Under the pieces are notes generated by a model, which made no database searches, had not been told where the DNA came from, and saw only the letters and a list, made by a program, of their open reading frames with translations. Below are positions 8,003 through 17,447 of a DNA stretch of 64,000 bases, one piece after another (position 1 is the stretch's first letter; the number at the start of each line of letters is the position of its first letter). The position numbers were made by a program, and so were the translations under genes. Location: positions 717,001 through 781,000 of the forward strand of contig NZ_CP029356.1 of assembly GCF_003130795.1 (NCBI RefSeq). Direction: 5' to 3'. This DNA comes from Azospirillum thermophilum (lineage in GTDB: Bacteria > Pseudomonadota > Alphaproteobacteria > Azospirillales > Azospirillaceae).

Positions 8003-9545
8003 GGCCTGTCCTCCAGTACCGGATTCTCCGACGCGATGGCCCCGACGATGCGCTCCACGGTGACCTCTTCTCCCGCAGCTCGGCGACATGGCGCCGGTCG
8101 CGCAGGACGACGACGCGCCGGCTGTAGGCCACCACCTCCTCCAACTCCGAGGAGACGACGAGGAGGGCCATGCCGTCGGCGCAGAGCCTCTCGATCAGGC
8201 GGATGATCTCGGCATGGGCGCCGACGTCGATGCCGCGCGTCGGCTCATCCAGGATCAGCAGCCGCGGCTCGGTCGCCAGCCAGCGGGCGAGCAGCGCCTT
8301 CTGCTGGTTGCCGCCGGACAGGAGCTGGATCGGCCGCTCGGCGTCCGGGGTGCGGATGTCGAGCAGCCGGATGAAGCGGTCGGCGATCTCCTCCTGCCGC
8401 CGGCGCGGGATCGGCTTCAGCCAGCCCTGCCGCGCCTGCAGCGCCAGGATGATGTTCTCGCGCACCGACAGCTCGCCGACGATGCCCTCCTTCTTGCGGT
8501 CCTCCGGGCAGTATCCGAAGCCGAGACGGATCGCCTCGCGGGGCCCCCGCAGCCGCACCGGCCGGCCCTCCACCGTCGCCTCGCCGCGGTCGGCGCGGTC
8601 CATGCCGAAGACGAGCCGCGCGGTCTCCGTCCGTCCGGAGCCGAGCAGCCCGGCCAGCCCCACGACCTCCCCGGCGCGGATGTCGAGGTCGAAGGGCTCG
8701 ACGCTGCGCGCCTTGCCGTAGCCGCGGAACCGGGCGAGCGGCGGCCGGGCCTCCGCCTCTCCGGCCGCGGCAAGGGTGATGCGGTGCGCCGCCTCCTCCA
8801 GCTCGCGCCCCAGCATCATGGCGACCAGCTCCAGCCGGGGCAGGTCCGCAGTCGGCCGCTCGCCGACCAGCCGGCCGTTGCGCAGCACGGTGATGCGGTC
8901 GCACAGCTCGTAGACCTGGTCGAGGAAATGGGTGACGAAGACGATGCCGATGCCGCGGTCCCGCAGCGTGCGCATGACGCGGAACAGGACCGCCACCTCG
9001 CGGGCGTCCAGGCTGGCCGTCGGCTCGTCCAGGATCAGGACCTTCGCCGACATGTCCACGGCGCGCGCGATGGCGACGATCTGCTGCGTCGCCACGGAAT
9101 AGCGGCCGAGCGGGGCCGTCACGTCGATCGACAGGCCGTAGCTCGCCAGCAGCAGCCGTGCCCGCCCGCGCATCGACCGGCGGTCCACCAGCCCGAAGCG
9201 CATCGGCTGGCGGCCGAGGAACAGGTTCTCCGCCACCGACAGGTTGGGCAGCAGGTTCACCTCCTGGTAGACCGTGCCGATGTGCAGGCGCTGGGCGTCG
9301 TCGACGCCGCGCGGCGCGATCTCGCGCCCTTCCAGGGTCGTGGTGCCGGCGTCGCGCTGATGGACGCCGGTCAGCGTCTTGATCAGGGTCGACTTGCCGG
9401 CGCCGTTCTCGCCGAGCAGCGCGTGGATCTCGCCGTGCCGCAGGGTGAAGTCGACGCCGTCCAGCGCCTGGACCCCGAGAAAGGACTTCGACAGACCCCG
9501 GACCGCCAGAAGCGGGCGGTTCGAGGGGGGTGCGGGCGATGTCAT
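7999..9545 (-). CDS. ytfR: sugar ABC importer ATP-binding protein, YtfR-like (apparent frameshift)
   Basis: A ~515-residue double ABC ATPase of the ribose/galactose type: first domain with GENGAGKST, second with a degenerate Walker A (GLLGSGRTE) and a full signature LSGGNQQK. The domain pair matches YtfR/RbsA. As written, the frame runs on past ~8072 into the permease gene. Adding one G to the GGG run (CCC at 8072-8074 on the given strand) restores the normal end (ELRGEEVTVERIVGAIA) and a stop that overlaps the permease start by 4 bases. I therefore read this as one intact gene with a missing base, not as a fusion with the permease. Confidence 0.88.
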
Positions 9546-9644
9546 GGCAGCCTCGCCTCGACGGCGTTTCGGTGGAGACGACGGATGCCGGACGGCGCCG
9601 GGACGCCTCCGGGATCCCCGGCGCAGGACGCTCCAGCCTTGCGG

Positions 9645-10618
9645 TCAGTAGGCGTCCTTGCGGCGCTCGTATTCGGCCTTGGCGGTGTCGGGCGTGAAGA
9701 GCTTCGACTCCGTCTGGATCCACTTGGGCGGCGCCTTGCCGTCCTTCTTGTAGGCCACCAGCGCGTCGAAGGCGGGACCGGCCATGTTCGGCGTCAGCTC
9801 GACCGTCGCATTGGCCTCGCCTTCGGCCATGGCCTTGAAGATGTCCGGCACACCATCGATCGATACCACCAGGATGTCCTTGCCCGGCTTCAGCCCGGCT
9901 TCCTTGATGGCCTGGATGGCCCGACCGCCATGTCGTCGTTGTGGGCGTAGACGGCGCAGATGTTCTTGCCGCCGTTCTCCGCCTTGATGAAGCTCTCCAT
10001 CACCTCCTTGCCCTTGGCGCGGGTGAAGTCGCCGGACTGGGTGCGGATGATCTTCATGCCGGGAGTCTTGGCGACGACCTCGTCGAAGCCCTTCTTGCGG
10101 TTGATGGCGGGGGAGGAACCGACGGTCCCCTGCAGCTCCACCACCGCGCACTTGCCGCCGGTCTCCTTGGCCAGCCACTCGCCGGCGACCCGTCCCTCAT
10201 GCACCGTGTCGGAGGTCACGGCGGTCATGTAGAGCGACGGATCCCGCGTCTCGATCTGGCGGTCGAGCAGGACGACCGGGATCTTCGCCTCCTTCGCTTC
10301 CCTCAGCACCGAATCCCAGCCGGTCGCCACGACCGGGGCGATGAAGATCGCGTCGACGCCCTGGGCGACGAAGGAGCGGACGGCCTTGATCTGGTTTTCC
10401 TGCTTCTGCTGGGCGTCGGAGATCTTCAGCGTGATCCCGCGTTTCTCCGCCTCCGCCTTGGCCGTCTTGGTCTCGGCGGCGCGCCAGCCGGACTCGGAGC
10501 CGATCTGCGAAAAGCCGACCGTCAGCTTCCCGTCGGCTGCCCCGGCCGTCTGGGCGGTGCCGGCGGCCGCGACGAGGACGGTGGCGGCGACCGCGGACTT
10601 CAGCCAATTCCTGGACAT
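9645..10618 (-). CDS. ytfQ: sugar ABC importer periplasmic binding protein, YtfQ-like (apparent frameshift)
   Basis: A ~324-residue substrate-binding protein (Peripla_BP_4) with a Sec signal (residues 1-~30, ending AGAADGK). The motif VGFSQIGSESGWR and the later SSPAINRKKGF match YtfQ, the galactofuranose-binding protein. A strong ribosome site (GGGGGAG) supports the ATG at 10618. The frame breaks at 9920-9922: one extra C in the CCC run (G on the coding strand) joins NDDMAVG to AIQAIKEAGLKPGKD without loss, so the defect is a single missing base. First gene of the ytfQRT-yjfF operon; the aldose dehydrogenase lies upstream on the same strand. Confidence 0.87.
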
Positions 10619-10747
10619 GCGTGGCTCCCCCTTCTTGGTCTTGATCATTGGTTCCGCGCAGCCGGCCGCGTTCCGCGGCGAGGCGGCGGCATCGCGCTGC
10701 TGCACGGTCCGACGCCTGCGGCGGCGGTTCCTGCTGATTGTTCGGTT

Positions 10748-10761
10748 GCCTGACGTTAGGC
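10748..10761. promoter_or_regulatory. imperfect palindrome GCCT-g-ACGT-t-AGGC upstream of ytfQ
   Basis: A 14-base inverted repeat in the 277-base gap before ytfQ. It is the kind of site bound by LacI-type sugar repressors, but no such regulator is encoded in the window. Confidence 0.35.
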
Positions 10762-10800
10762 GCGCCGACCATAACTGTCCAATGCGATTTTCCGTTGTGC

Positions 10801-10820
10801 CGATACGTAAATTGCTATCG
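10801..10820. promoter_or_regulatory. inverted repeat CGATA-N10-TATCG upstream of ytfQ
   Basis: Two 5-base arms separated by an AT-rich 10-base spacer, in the same 277-base gap (10619-10895) as the site at 10748. The gap has no gene. Together the two repeats probably mark the promoter and operator of the importer operon. Confidence 0.3.
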
Positions 10821-10895
10821 CTCTGGACGAGGGCCGGTCGGCGTTATCGGGGGAAACGAAGGCGGGCGACGAAGACGGCCGGCCGGCACGGGCGA

Positions 10896-11882
10896 TCAGG
10901 ACGGCGTCGGCGCCGCCTCCGGCAGGATGCCGGCCGCCTTCAGCTCCTGCCAGAAATCGGCGGGAACCGGCTGCGCCATCAGCTCCACATTCTCCTGCAC
11001 GCGCGCCGGGTTCTTCGTGCCTGGGATGACCGAGGCGACGACCGGGTGGGCTGCGCAGAACTGCAGGGCGGCGGCGCGCAGATCCACCCCGTGCCTTTGG
11101 GCGATCGCCGCGAGGCGGTCTCGGGCGTTCAGCTTGTCGGCCGGAGCGTCCTGGTATTCGAAGGTCCGGCCGCCGGCGATGATGCCGGAATTGTAGGGGC
11201 CGCCGACGACGACATGGACGCCGCGCCCGGCGCAGCGGGGAAACAGCTCGTCGAGCGCCGGCTGGTTGAGCAGGCTGTAGCGGCCGGCCAGCAGGAAGAC
11301 GTCGGGGTCCGCCCGGTCGAGCGCCATGACGCAAGGCTCCACCCGATTGACGCCCAAACCCCAGGCCCGGATCACCCCCTCCTCGCGCAGCCGGGTCAGC
11401 GCCACGGCGGCTCCCGTCATGGCGGTATCGAACACCTCCAGCCAGCGGTCGCCGTGGGCATCCTCCGCACAGTCGTGGATGTAGGCGATGTCGATGCGCG
11501 CCATGCCGAGACGTTGCAGGCTGTCCTCGATGGAGCGGCGCACCCCGTCGGCCGTGTAGTCGTAGTCGACGCGGAACGGCAGCCCCTTCACGAAGGGACC
11601 ATGCCTGCCGCCCTTGCTGGCATCGGCGCGCAGCAGCCGGCCGACCTTCGTGGACAGCACGAATTCATCGCGCGGCCGATTGCGCAGGGCATGGCCGAAG
11701 CGATGCTCGGAGATGCCCGGGCCATATTCCGGTGCAGTGTCGAAATAGCGGATCCCGGCGTCCCAGGCGGCGTCGAGCGTGGCCTCGGCGACGTCGTCCG
11801 GCACCTCCTCGAACATGTTGCCCAACGGGGCGCCGCCGAATCCCAGCGGTCCCGGCGGCGCGTAATGCTTGCTGTCCGGCAT
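10896..11882 (-). CDS. aldo/keto reductase, D-threo-aldose 1-dehydrogenase (L-fucose dehydrogenase) type
   Basis: A 328-residue aldo/keto reductase barrel. FGGAPLGNM opens the protein, FDTAPEYG carries the catalytic Asp and Tyr, and GVNRVEPC and IPGTKNPARV are the cofactor-binding parts. The sequence belongs to the group that oxidises L-fucose, D-arabinose or L-galactose at C1 to the lactone with NAD(P). The ATG at 11882 is preceded by GAGAGG; a longer frame exists but lacks a ribosome site. Its place between two sugar importers suggests that it starts the oxidative breakdown of the imported sugar. Confidence 0.85.
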   Translation of the reverse strand: MPDSKHYAPPGPLGFGGAPLGNMFEEVPDDVAEATLDAAWDAGIRYFDTAPEYGPGISEHRFGHALRNRPRDEFVLSTKVGRLLRADASKGGRHGPFVKGLPFRVDYDYTADGVRRSIEDSLQRLGMARIDIAYIHDCAEDAHGDRWLEVFDTAMTGAAVALTRLREEGVIRAWGLGVNRVEPCVMALDRADPDVFLLAGRYSLLNQPALDELFPRCAGRGVHVVVGGPYNSGIIAGGRTFEYQDAPADKLNARDRLAAIAQRHGVDLRAAALQFCAAHPVVASVIPGTKNPARVQENVELMAQPVPADFWQELKAAGILPEAAPTPS

Positions 11883-11970
11883 GAGGAAACCTCTCGTTTT
11901 TTGCGCCTCCGACAACACCTGCGGCGGGCGCCCGTTCCGGAACCTTCCCAAGCGGGGATATCCGATTGGC

Positions 11971-11991
11971 TGATTGCTAGTATATCAATCA
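11971..11991. promoter_or_regulatory. inverted repeat TGATTG-N9-CAATCA in the divergent promoter region
   Basis: Perfect 6-base arms around an AT-rich core (CTAGTATAT), between the leftward aldose dehydrogenase and the rightward second importer. The surrounding DNA is much richer in AT than the genes. This is a good candidate operator for a sugar-responsive regulator acting on both directions. Confidence 0.5.
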
Positions 11992-12097
11992 TTTGGAACA
12001 CTCCGGCTTGGCAGCGGGGTCGGACGGACGCCGGCAGGGGCGACGGCCCGCACAAGAAGGCCCGCAAGCGGGGCCGCCAATCAGGGAGGACACAACC

Positions 12098-13231
12098 ATG
12101 ATGCGCAGGATTTGCCTGCCGGCGGCCGTGGCTGCCGGGATGCTGTTGTCCGCGGCCGGGGCCGCCGCCGCTCCCAAGGCGGTATCCGGGCCGGGGCCGG
12201 AGCCGCAGTGCTTCAAGCCGTGGAAGGCGGACACGAAGTACTATCAGTGGCCCAGGAAGCAGGGTCCCTACCGGATCGCCATCGTCAACGGCTTCGTCGG
12301 CAACACCTGGCGGATCCAGATGATCCAGACCGCCAAGGCCTATGCCGAGCAGCCCGGCATGAAGGACAAGATCAAGGAGCTGAAGGTGGTCTCCACCGGC
12401 ACCGACGTGGCGGCCCAGCTCGGCGCCATGGAGGACTTCATCAACCAGGGCTATGACGCCATCGTCACCATTGCGGTGGCGCCCGACGGCTTCGACCGGG
12501 TGATCCGGCTCGCCGACCGCAACAACGTGGTGGTCGTGCCCTTCGACAACGTGCTCGATACCGACAAGGTGATGCAGGTCAACGAGGACCAGCTCGAGAT
12601 CGGCCGCATCGCTGCCCGCCATCTTTTAAAGGAACTCGGCGGCAAGAAGGACGGCAAGGTCCTGGAGGTGCGCGGCCTCCCCGGAAACTCCGTGGACCGC
12701 GACCGCCACCTGGGCTTCCGCGAAGTGATGGAGAAGGAGGCGCCCGGCCTGCAGATCATCGAGATCGTCGGGAACTGGGACGACGGCACCTCGCAGAAGG
12801 CGACCGCCGACGCGCTCGCCGTCCATGGCCGCTTCGACGCGGTGTTCACCCAGGGCGGCTCGACCGGCACGGTGCGCGCCCTGATGGATGCCGGGCATCC
12901 CTTCGTCCCCATGGCCGGGGAGTCCGAAAACGGCTTCCGCAAGCTGATCGCCGCCCACGCCAAGGACGGGCTGAAGGGGCTGTCCTACGGGCAGTCGGCC
13001 GGTCTGGTGGCGGTGTCCATGAAGGCCGCCGTCTCGGCGCTGGAAGGCAATCCGATGCCTCAGCTCATTTCGGTGCCGATCCCGGTTGAGGACTACAACA
13101 GCCTGAAGGCCGGGGTGAACTTCTGGCCGGACCTGACCGACAACTTCTTCGCGGCCAACGCCTTCCCGGCCTGCGGCGTCACCATCTCGGCGCCGGAGAT
13201 CATGGCCAAGGACGCGAAGAACACGCAATAG
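12098..13231 (+). CDS. sugar ABC importer periplasmic binding protein
   Basis: A 377-residue periplasmic binding protein (Peripla_BP_4). It has a Sec signal of ~25 residues (ending AAAAPK), then an unusual Cys/Trp-rich segment (QCFKPWK) before the first Rossmann domain (YRIAIVNGFVGNTWR). The ribosome site AGGGAGGA lies 7 bases before the ATG; a second ATG follows directly. It heads the rightward importer operon with one ATPase and two permeases. The substrate is a sugar or sugar-like compound, not identified from sequence; it is only distantly like the YtfQ protein encoded on the other side. Confidence 0.85.
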   Translation: MMRRICLPAAVAAGMLLSAAGAAAAPKAVSGPGPEPQCFKPWKADTKYYQWPRKQGPYRIAIVNGFVGNTWRIQMIQTAKAYAEQPGMKDKIKELKVVSTGTDVAAQLGAMEDFINQGYDAIVTIAVAPDGFDRVIRLADRNNVVVVPFDNVLDTDKVMQVNEDQLEIGRIAARHLLKELGGKKDGKVLEVRGLPGNSVDRDRHLGFREVMEKEAPGLQIIEIVGNWDDGTSQKATADALAVHGRFDAVFTQGGSTGTVRALMDAGHPFVPMAGESENGFRKLIAAHAKDGLKGLSYGQSAGLVAVSMKAAVSALEGNPMPQLISVPIPVEDYNSLKAGVNFWPDLTDNFFAANAFPACGVTISAPEIMAKDAKNTQ

Positions 13232-13279
13232 CCCCGGCGGCTCCCTCTCCCTCGACGGCTTCCCAAGGATGGTGTGCGC

Positions 13280-14809
13280 GTGACCCAGCCCTTCCTGACG
13301 CTTTCGGGCATCTCCAAGCGCTACGGCGGCGTCCGGGCGCTCGACGGCGTCACATTCGCCTGCGCGCGCGGCTCCATCCACGCCGTCCTGGGGGAGAACG
13401 GGGCCGGCAAGTCCACCCTCATCAAGATCATCTCCGGCGTGGTCCGGCCCGATGAGGGAGAGATGCGGCTGGACGGCCATCCCGTCGCCTTCGCGGATCC
13501 CGCCGCCGCCAACCGCGCCGGGGTGGTGTGCGTCTTCCAGGAACTGTCCCTGATGCCCGACCTGACGGTGGCGGACAACATCCTGGTCGCCGATCCGCCG
13601 CGCCGTCTCGGCCTGATCGACCGCCGGGCCCAGCGCCGGCGGGCCGAGGAGATCCTGGGCTCCATCGGCTGCGGGGATGTGAACCCGCGGCTGAAGGTGC
13701 GGGACCTGCCGCTGTCGCGCCGCCAGATGGTGGAGATCGCCAAGGCGCTCGCCAAGCGTCCGCGGCTCCTCATCCTGGACGAGGCGACCTCGGCCCTGAC
13801 CGCGGCCGACGTGGAGCGGGTCTATGCCATGCTCGCCCGCCTCAAGGCCGAAGGCGTCGCCATTCTCTACATCTCGCACCGCATGCACGAGATCGATGCC
13901 CTGGCGGACACGCTCTCCGTCTTCCGCAACGGCCGCCACATCGACAGCTTCGCCAAGGGTACCCGCTCCCCCGACCGCATCATCGAGCTGATGATCGGCC
14001 GCGAGATCACCGCGCAATATCCGCCCAAGCCGGCCGCCCCCCACGCCGGCACGCCGGGGCCGGCCCCGCGCCTCGACGTCCGGGATCTGAGCTGGGCCGA
14101 CCGGCTGAAGGGGCTGTCCTTCACCATCGCCCCCGGCGAGATCGTCGGGCTGGGCGGGCTGGACGGGCAGGGGCAGAAGGAGGTTCTGCTCGCCCTCTTC
14201 GGCGTGCTGAAGGGGGTGGGCGGCACCGTGACGGTGGACGGGCGGCCGCACCGTCCGTCCTCGCCGGCCGAGGCCAAGGGCGCCCGGCTCGCCCTGATCC
14301 CGGAGGACCGCAAGACCGAGGGGCTGATGCTGCCGATGTCGATTGCCGACAATCTGGTTGCGGCCTCTCTGTCCTCCGTCTCCTCCGGCGTCTCGCGTCT
14401 GGTGATCGACCGGGCCCGCGAGCGCGCGGCGGTGGCGGAGGCGGTGCGGCGCCTGCAGATCAAGATCGGCAGCCCGGAGGACAGCGTCTCGACCCTGTCC
14501 GGCGGCAACCAGCAGAAGGTGGTGATCGCCAAATGGCTGATGACCGAGCCCGGCCTGATCCTCCTCAACGATCCGACGCGCGGCATCGACGTCGGCACCA
14601 AGCAGGAGATCTACCGGCTGCTGCGCGACCTTGCCGACTCCGGCGCCGCGATCCTCTTCTACTCGACGGATTATGACGAGCTGATCGGCTGCTGCGACCG
14701 CGTCAACGTCATGTATGACGGGCGCATCGTCCGCACCCTGGAAGGCGCTGCCATCACCGAGCAGGCGATCCTCGCCAGCGCCCTCAACATGGGGGCCGCC
14801 CATGGCTGA
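13280..14809 (+). CDS. sugar ABC importer ATP-binding protein (RbsA/XylG type)
   Basis: A ~509-residue double ABC ATPase. The first domain has GENGAGKST and LILDEATSAL; the second has GLGGLDGQGQ in place of a classical Walker A, then LSGGNQQK and NDPTRGIDVG. This asymmetry is normal in ribose/xylose-type importers. The start is a GTG; 13280 (10 bases after AAGGA) and 13274 are both possible. The stop overlaps the following permease start by 8 bases. Confidence 0.88.
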   Translation: MTQPFLTLSGISKRYGGVRALDGVTFACARGSIHAVLGENGAGKSTLIKIISGVVRPDEGEMRLDGHPVAFADPAAANRAGVVCVFQELSLMPDLTVADNILVADPPRRLGLIDRRAQRRRAEEILGSIGCGDVNPRLKVRDLPLSRRQMVEIAKALAKRPRLLILDEATSALTAADVERVYAMLARLKAEGVAILYISHRMHEIDALADTLSVFRNGRHIDSFAKGTRSPDRIIELMIGREITAQYPPKPAAPHAGTPGPAPRLDVRDLSWADRLKGLSFTIAPGEIVGLGGLDGQGQKEVLLALFGVLKGVGGTVTVDGRPHRPSSPAEAKGARLALIPEDRKTEGLMLPMSIADNLVAASLSSVSSGVSRLVIDRARERAAVAEAVRRLQIKIGSPEDSVSTLSGGNQQKVVIAKWLMTEPGLILLNDPTRGIDVGTKQEIYRLLRDLADSGAAILFYSTDYDELIGCCDRVNVMYDGRIVRTLEGAAITEQAILASALNMGAAHG

Positions 14810-15878
14810 CGCCGCCGTCACCACCCGTCCCGCCGGGTCCGGCAACGCCCTGCTGTGGCTGCGCCAGAACGCGGGGCTGGCGGGGGCGATCGCCCTGTTC
14901 GTCCTGTTCTACGGGATCTACAACCTCTACCACCCCCGCGGCTTCAGCCAGCAGGTGCTGATCCAGAACGCCAACGAGGTCTTCACCATCGCGCTGATCG
15001 CGATGGCGCAGACCGTGCCGGTACTGACCGGCGGGCTCGACCTGTCGGTCGGCGCGGTGATGACACTGGTGAACTGCCTTGCCAGCCATCTGGTCGCCGG
15101 CTCTCCGCTGGAGATCGCGGCGGGGATCGTCGCCTGTCTCGCGGCCGGCACGGCGTTCGGCCTGCTGAACGGCTGCATCGTGGTCTATGGGCGCATCCAG
15201 CCGATCATCGCGACGCTCGCCACCGGGGCCGTCGCCATCGGGCTCGCCCTGTTCCTGCGGCCGAAGCCGGGCGGCAAGCTCGACGCCGACCTGTCCTGGG
15301 CGATGACCAACGCGCTGAGCGACTTCGCCGAGACCTACGGCCTGTTCGACGGCGGCCAGGCGGTCGGGTTCCAGCCCGTCGCCTGGATCCCGGTGCCGCT
15401 GGTCCTGCTCGCCGTCATGGTGCTGTGCGTCTGGCTGCCGTTCAGCCGCACCTTGACCGGGCGCACGGTCTACGCGATCGGATCGGCGGAGGGGGCCGCC
15501 TATATGTCGGGGCTGCCGATCGCCCGGGCGAAGCTGGCCGCCTTCGCGATGGCCGGTTTCTTCGCAGCGGTGGGCGGGCTGTTCCTGGCGATCCAGACCT
15601 CGTCCGGCAACGCCGACATCCCCCAGGCCGGCGCCTACACGCTCAACTCCATCGCGGCGGTGGTGATCGGCGGCACGTCGCTGCTCGGCGGATCCGGCGG
15701 GGCCGTCGCCTCCGTGGTCGGGGCGCTGGTGCTGCGGGCGATCTCCTTCAACTTCCGCATCTTCGACATCGCCCCGCTGATGCAGCCGCTGGTCGAGGGG
15801 CTGGTGCTGCTGGCGGCGGTCAGCCTGGGGGCGCTGCGCACGCTGCGCACCCGCAACCGGCTGGAGCTGTTCCGATGA
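14802..15878 (+). CDS. sugar ABC importer permease
   Basis: A 358-residue BPD_transp_2 permease with ~9-10 hydrophobic segments. GGLDLSVGAVMTL lies near residue 80 and AAVVIGGTSLLGG near the C-terminus. It overlaps the ATPase gene by 8 bases at its start and the second permease by 4 (ATGA) at its end, so the operon is strongly coupled. It is probably one half of a heterodimeric channel. Confidence 0.88.
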   Translation: MADAAVTTRPAGSGNALLWLRQNAGLAGAIALFVLFYGIYNLYHPRGFSQQVLIQNANEVFTIALIAMAQTVPVLTGGLDLSVGAVMTLVNCLASHLVAGSPLEIAAGIVACLAAGTAFGLLNGCIVVYGRIQPIIATLATGAVAIGLALFLRPKPGGKLDADLSWAMTNALSDFAETYGLFDGGQAVGFQPVAWIPVPLVLLAVMVLCVWLPFSRTLTGRTVYAIGSAEGAAYMSGLPIARAKLAAFAMAGFFAAVGGLFLAIQTSSGNADIPQAGAYTLNSIAAVVIGGTSLLGGSGGAVASVVGALVLRAISFNFRIFDIAPLMQPLVEGLVLLAAVSLGALRTLRTRNRLELFR

Positions 15879-16836
15879 GCGCCGGAGCCCATGCCGTGAT
15901 GCGCGGCGACAGCAAGCCGATCCTGATCGCGGCCGGCTTCGTGCTGGTCATCCTGGCGGTCGGCACGGTCTACACGCTCGCCACCCAGGGCGTCGCGACG
16001 CTCCTGTCGCCGGCCTACCTGATCCAGCAGCTCCAGACCGGGTCCTTCCTCGGCCTCGTCGCGGCGGGAATGATGATGGTCATCCTGATCGGCCATATCG
16101 ACCTGTCGGTCGCCTGGACGCTGTCGGCGGCGGCCATGACCGCGACCGCCGTCGGCGGGCCGCTGGCGGTGCCGGCGGGGCTGGCCGTCGGTCTGGGGGT
16201 CGGCCTGCTGAACGGGGTGGGGGTCGCATATCTGCGCGTCCCGTCGATGATCTTCACGCTGGGCGTCAATGCCGCGCTGCGCGGGGTGATGGTGGCGCAC
16301 ACCGGCGGCTTCGCGCCGCAGACCGCCGCCACCGACGCCATGCGGTTCCTCGGGGCCGAGCGTGTCGCCGGGCTGCCGGTGTCCGTCCTCGTCTGGGCCG
16401 CCCTCTCGCTGCTCGCCGCCGGGCTGCTCGGCCGCACCGCCTTCGGGAAGTCGCTCTACGCCATCGGCAATTCGGAGGCCGCCGCCTACCTGTCCGGCAT
16501 CCGCAGCCGCCGCGTCACCATCCTCGCCTTCGTGCTCTGCTCGCTGTTCGCCAGCCTCGCCGGAGTGATGCTCGCCGGCTATTCGACCAAGGCCTATCAG
16601 GGCATGGGCGACGGCTACGTCCTGCCGGCCATCGCCGCGGTGGTGATCGGCGGCACCCACATCCTCGGCGGCCGGGGCGCTACCTCGGCACCGTGGTCGG
16701 GGTGATCCTGATCGTGCTGCTGAACTCGGTGCTCTCGATCATGCAGATGGCCGAGGCGGGGCGGCAGGTCATCTATGGCTGCGTGATCATCGCCATGCTG
16801 CTGGTCTACGGCCGCGGCGACCGCGCCGGCGCCTGA
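15875..16836 (+). CDS. sugar ABC importer permease (apparent frameshift)
   Basis: A ~320-residue permease, partner of the preceding one, with GHIDLSVAWTLS and AAVVIGGTHILGG. As written it stops early at ~16705. Adding one G to the GGGG run at 16674-16677 restores GGRGRYLGTVVGVILIVLLNSVLS and a normal C-terminal helix ending at 16836. The total length with that base is an exact number of codons. It is the last gene of the rightward importer operon. Confidence 0.85.
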
Positions 16837-17447
16837 CCGTCCTGTCCTCTGCGTTGATCGGGCGCCTGCTCGCGCCGGAGACGCCGCGTGGCAGGCCGGC
16901 ACCGCTGTTGATCCGGCAGGCTGCAGGGCAGGCGGAGCTTCGGCTGTCGCGAGTTGCGACATTTCACACGCCGGACCGCCTCACATTATTTCGCCATCGT
17001 AAACGAAGCTTCCGGTCCTACGGGCGATTCCTTGCCCAGCAGCCCCGGCAACACCACCGGAGGATGTGGCGCTTCACGGTCAGGCCGATGTGGCGAATCT
17101 CCATAAGTGCTTGAAATTACCAAATACTGCGGAGGCTCCGGATCGCCCCCTGCGGCGCCACGTCGCATTTCGCCACAATTCGGCAGAGATTTTAGGTAGC
17201 CCCCTGGGGTCAATCACAACTAGGTTAGCTCTAAGTGGGGAGCGGTATAATCAGAAGGGGCGGCATTAGAGAAATGTGTTGCAAAGACTGATTTCAAACA
17301 AGCGCGCGACCAAGACAGTCAGCAGAATAGATCATCTACAGAAATTCAGATAACAGGCGCCAGTCATTGTAAATCTACCTATGGCTGCACCTGATAAATT
17401 CATGTCCAAGAATAAAACTATCCAACGACTCCGGTGTGAGGGGAATC
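16837..17447. other. 611-base non-coding leader region, AT-rich in its second half
   Basis: No credible gene is seen. The first ~300 bases have ordinary GC content. The part from about 17230 to 17440 is clearly AT-rich compared with everything around it. It contains a perfect TATAAT (17246-17251), a CCCC-ct-GGGG hairpin near 17200, and a TTAG-ct-CTAA inverted repeat near 17225. It ends at the giant gene and probably holds its promoter and a 5' leader of up to ~190 bases. Confidence 0.6.
17246..17251 (+). promoter_or_regulatory. TATAAT, candidate -10 element for the giant gene
   Basis: An exact -10 consensus about 200 bases before the giant gene start. The -35 region (GGTTAG near 17223) is poor, which would fit a promoter needing an activator. 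There is no other support. Confidence 0.3.

Noticed and set aside
5997..9545. A 1,182-residue ATPase-permease fusion protein.
   Set aside because: The middle ~330 residues are the permease gene read in the wrong frame. One missing G explains the run-on, and both normal genes are present.
12626..14845. 739-codon minus-strand frame opposite the importer ATPase; similar frames at 55759-57978 (plus) and 58880-61327 (plus).
   Set aside because: All mirror well-supported genes and have no recognisable domains.
16854..17114. Small plus-strand frame in the leader region.
   Set aside because: No ribosome site, Arg-rich random-looking product, and no resemblance to known proteins.
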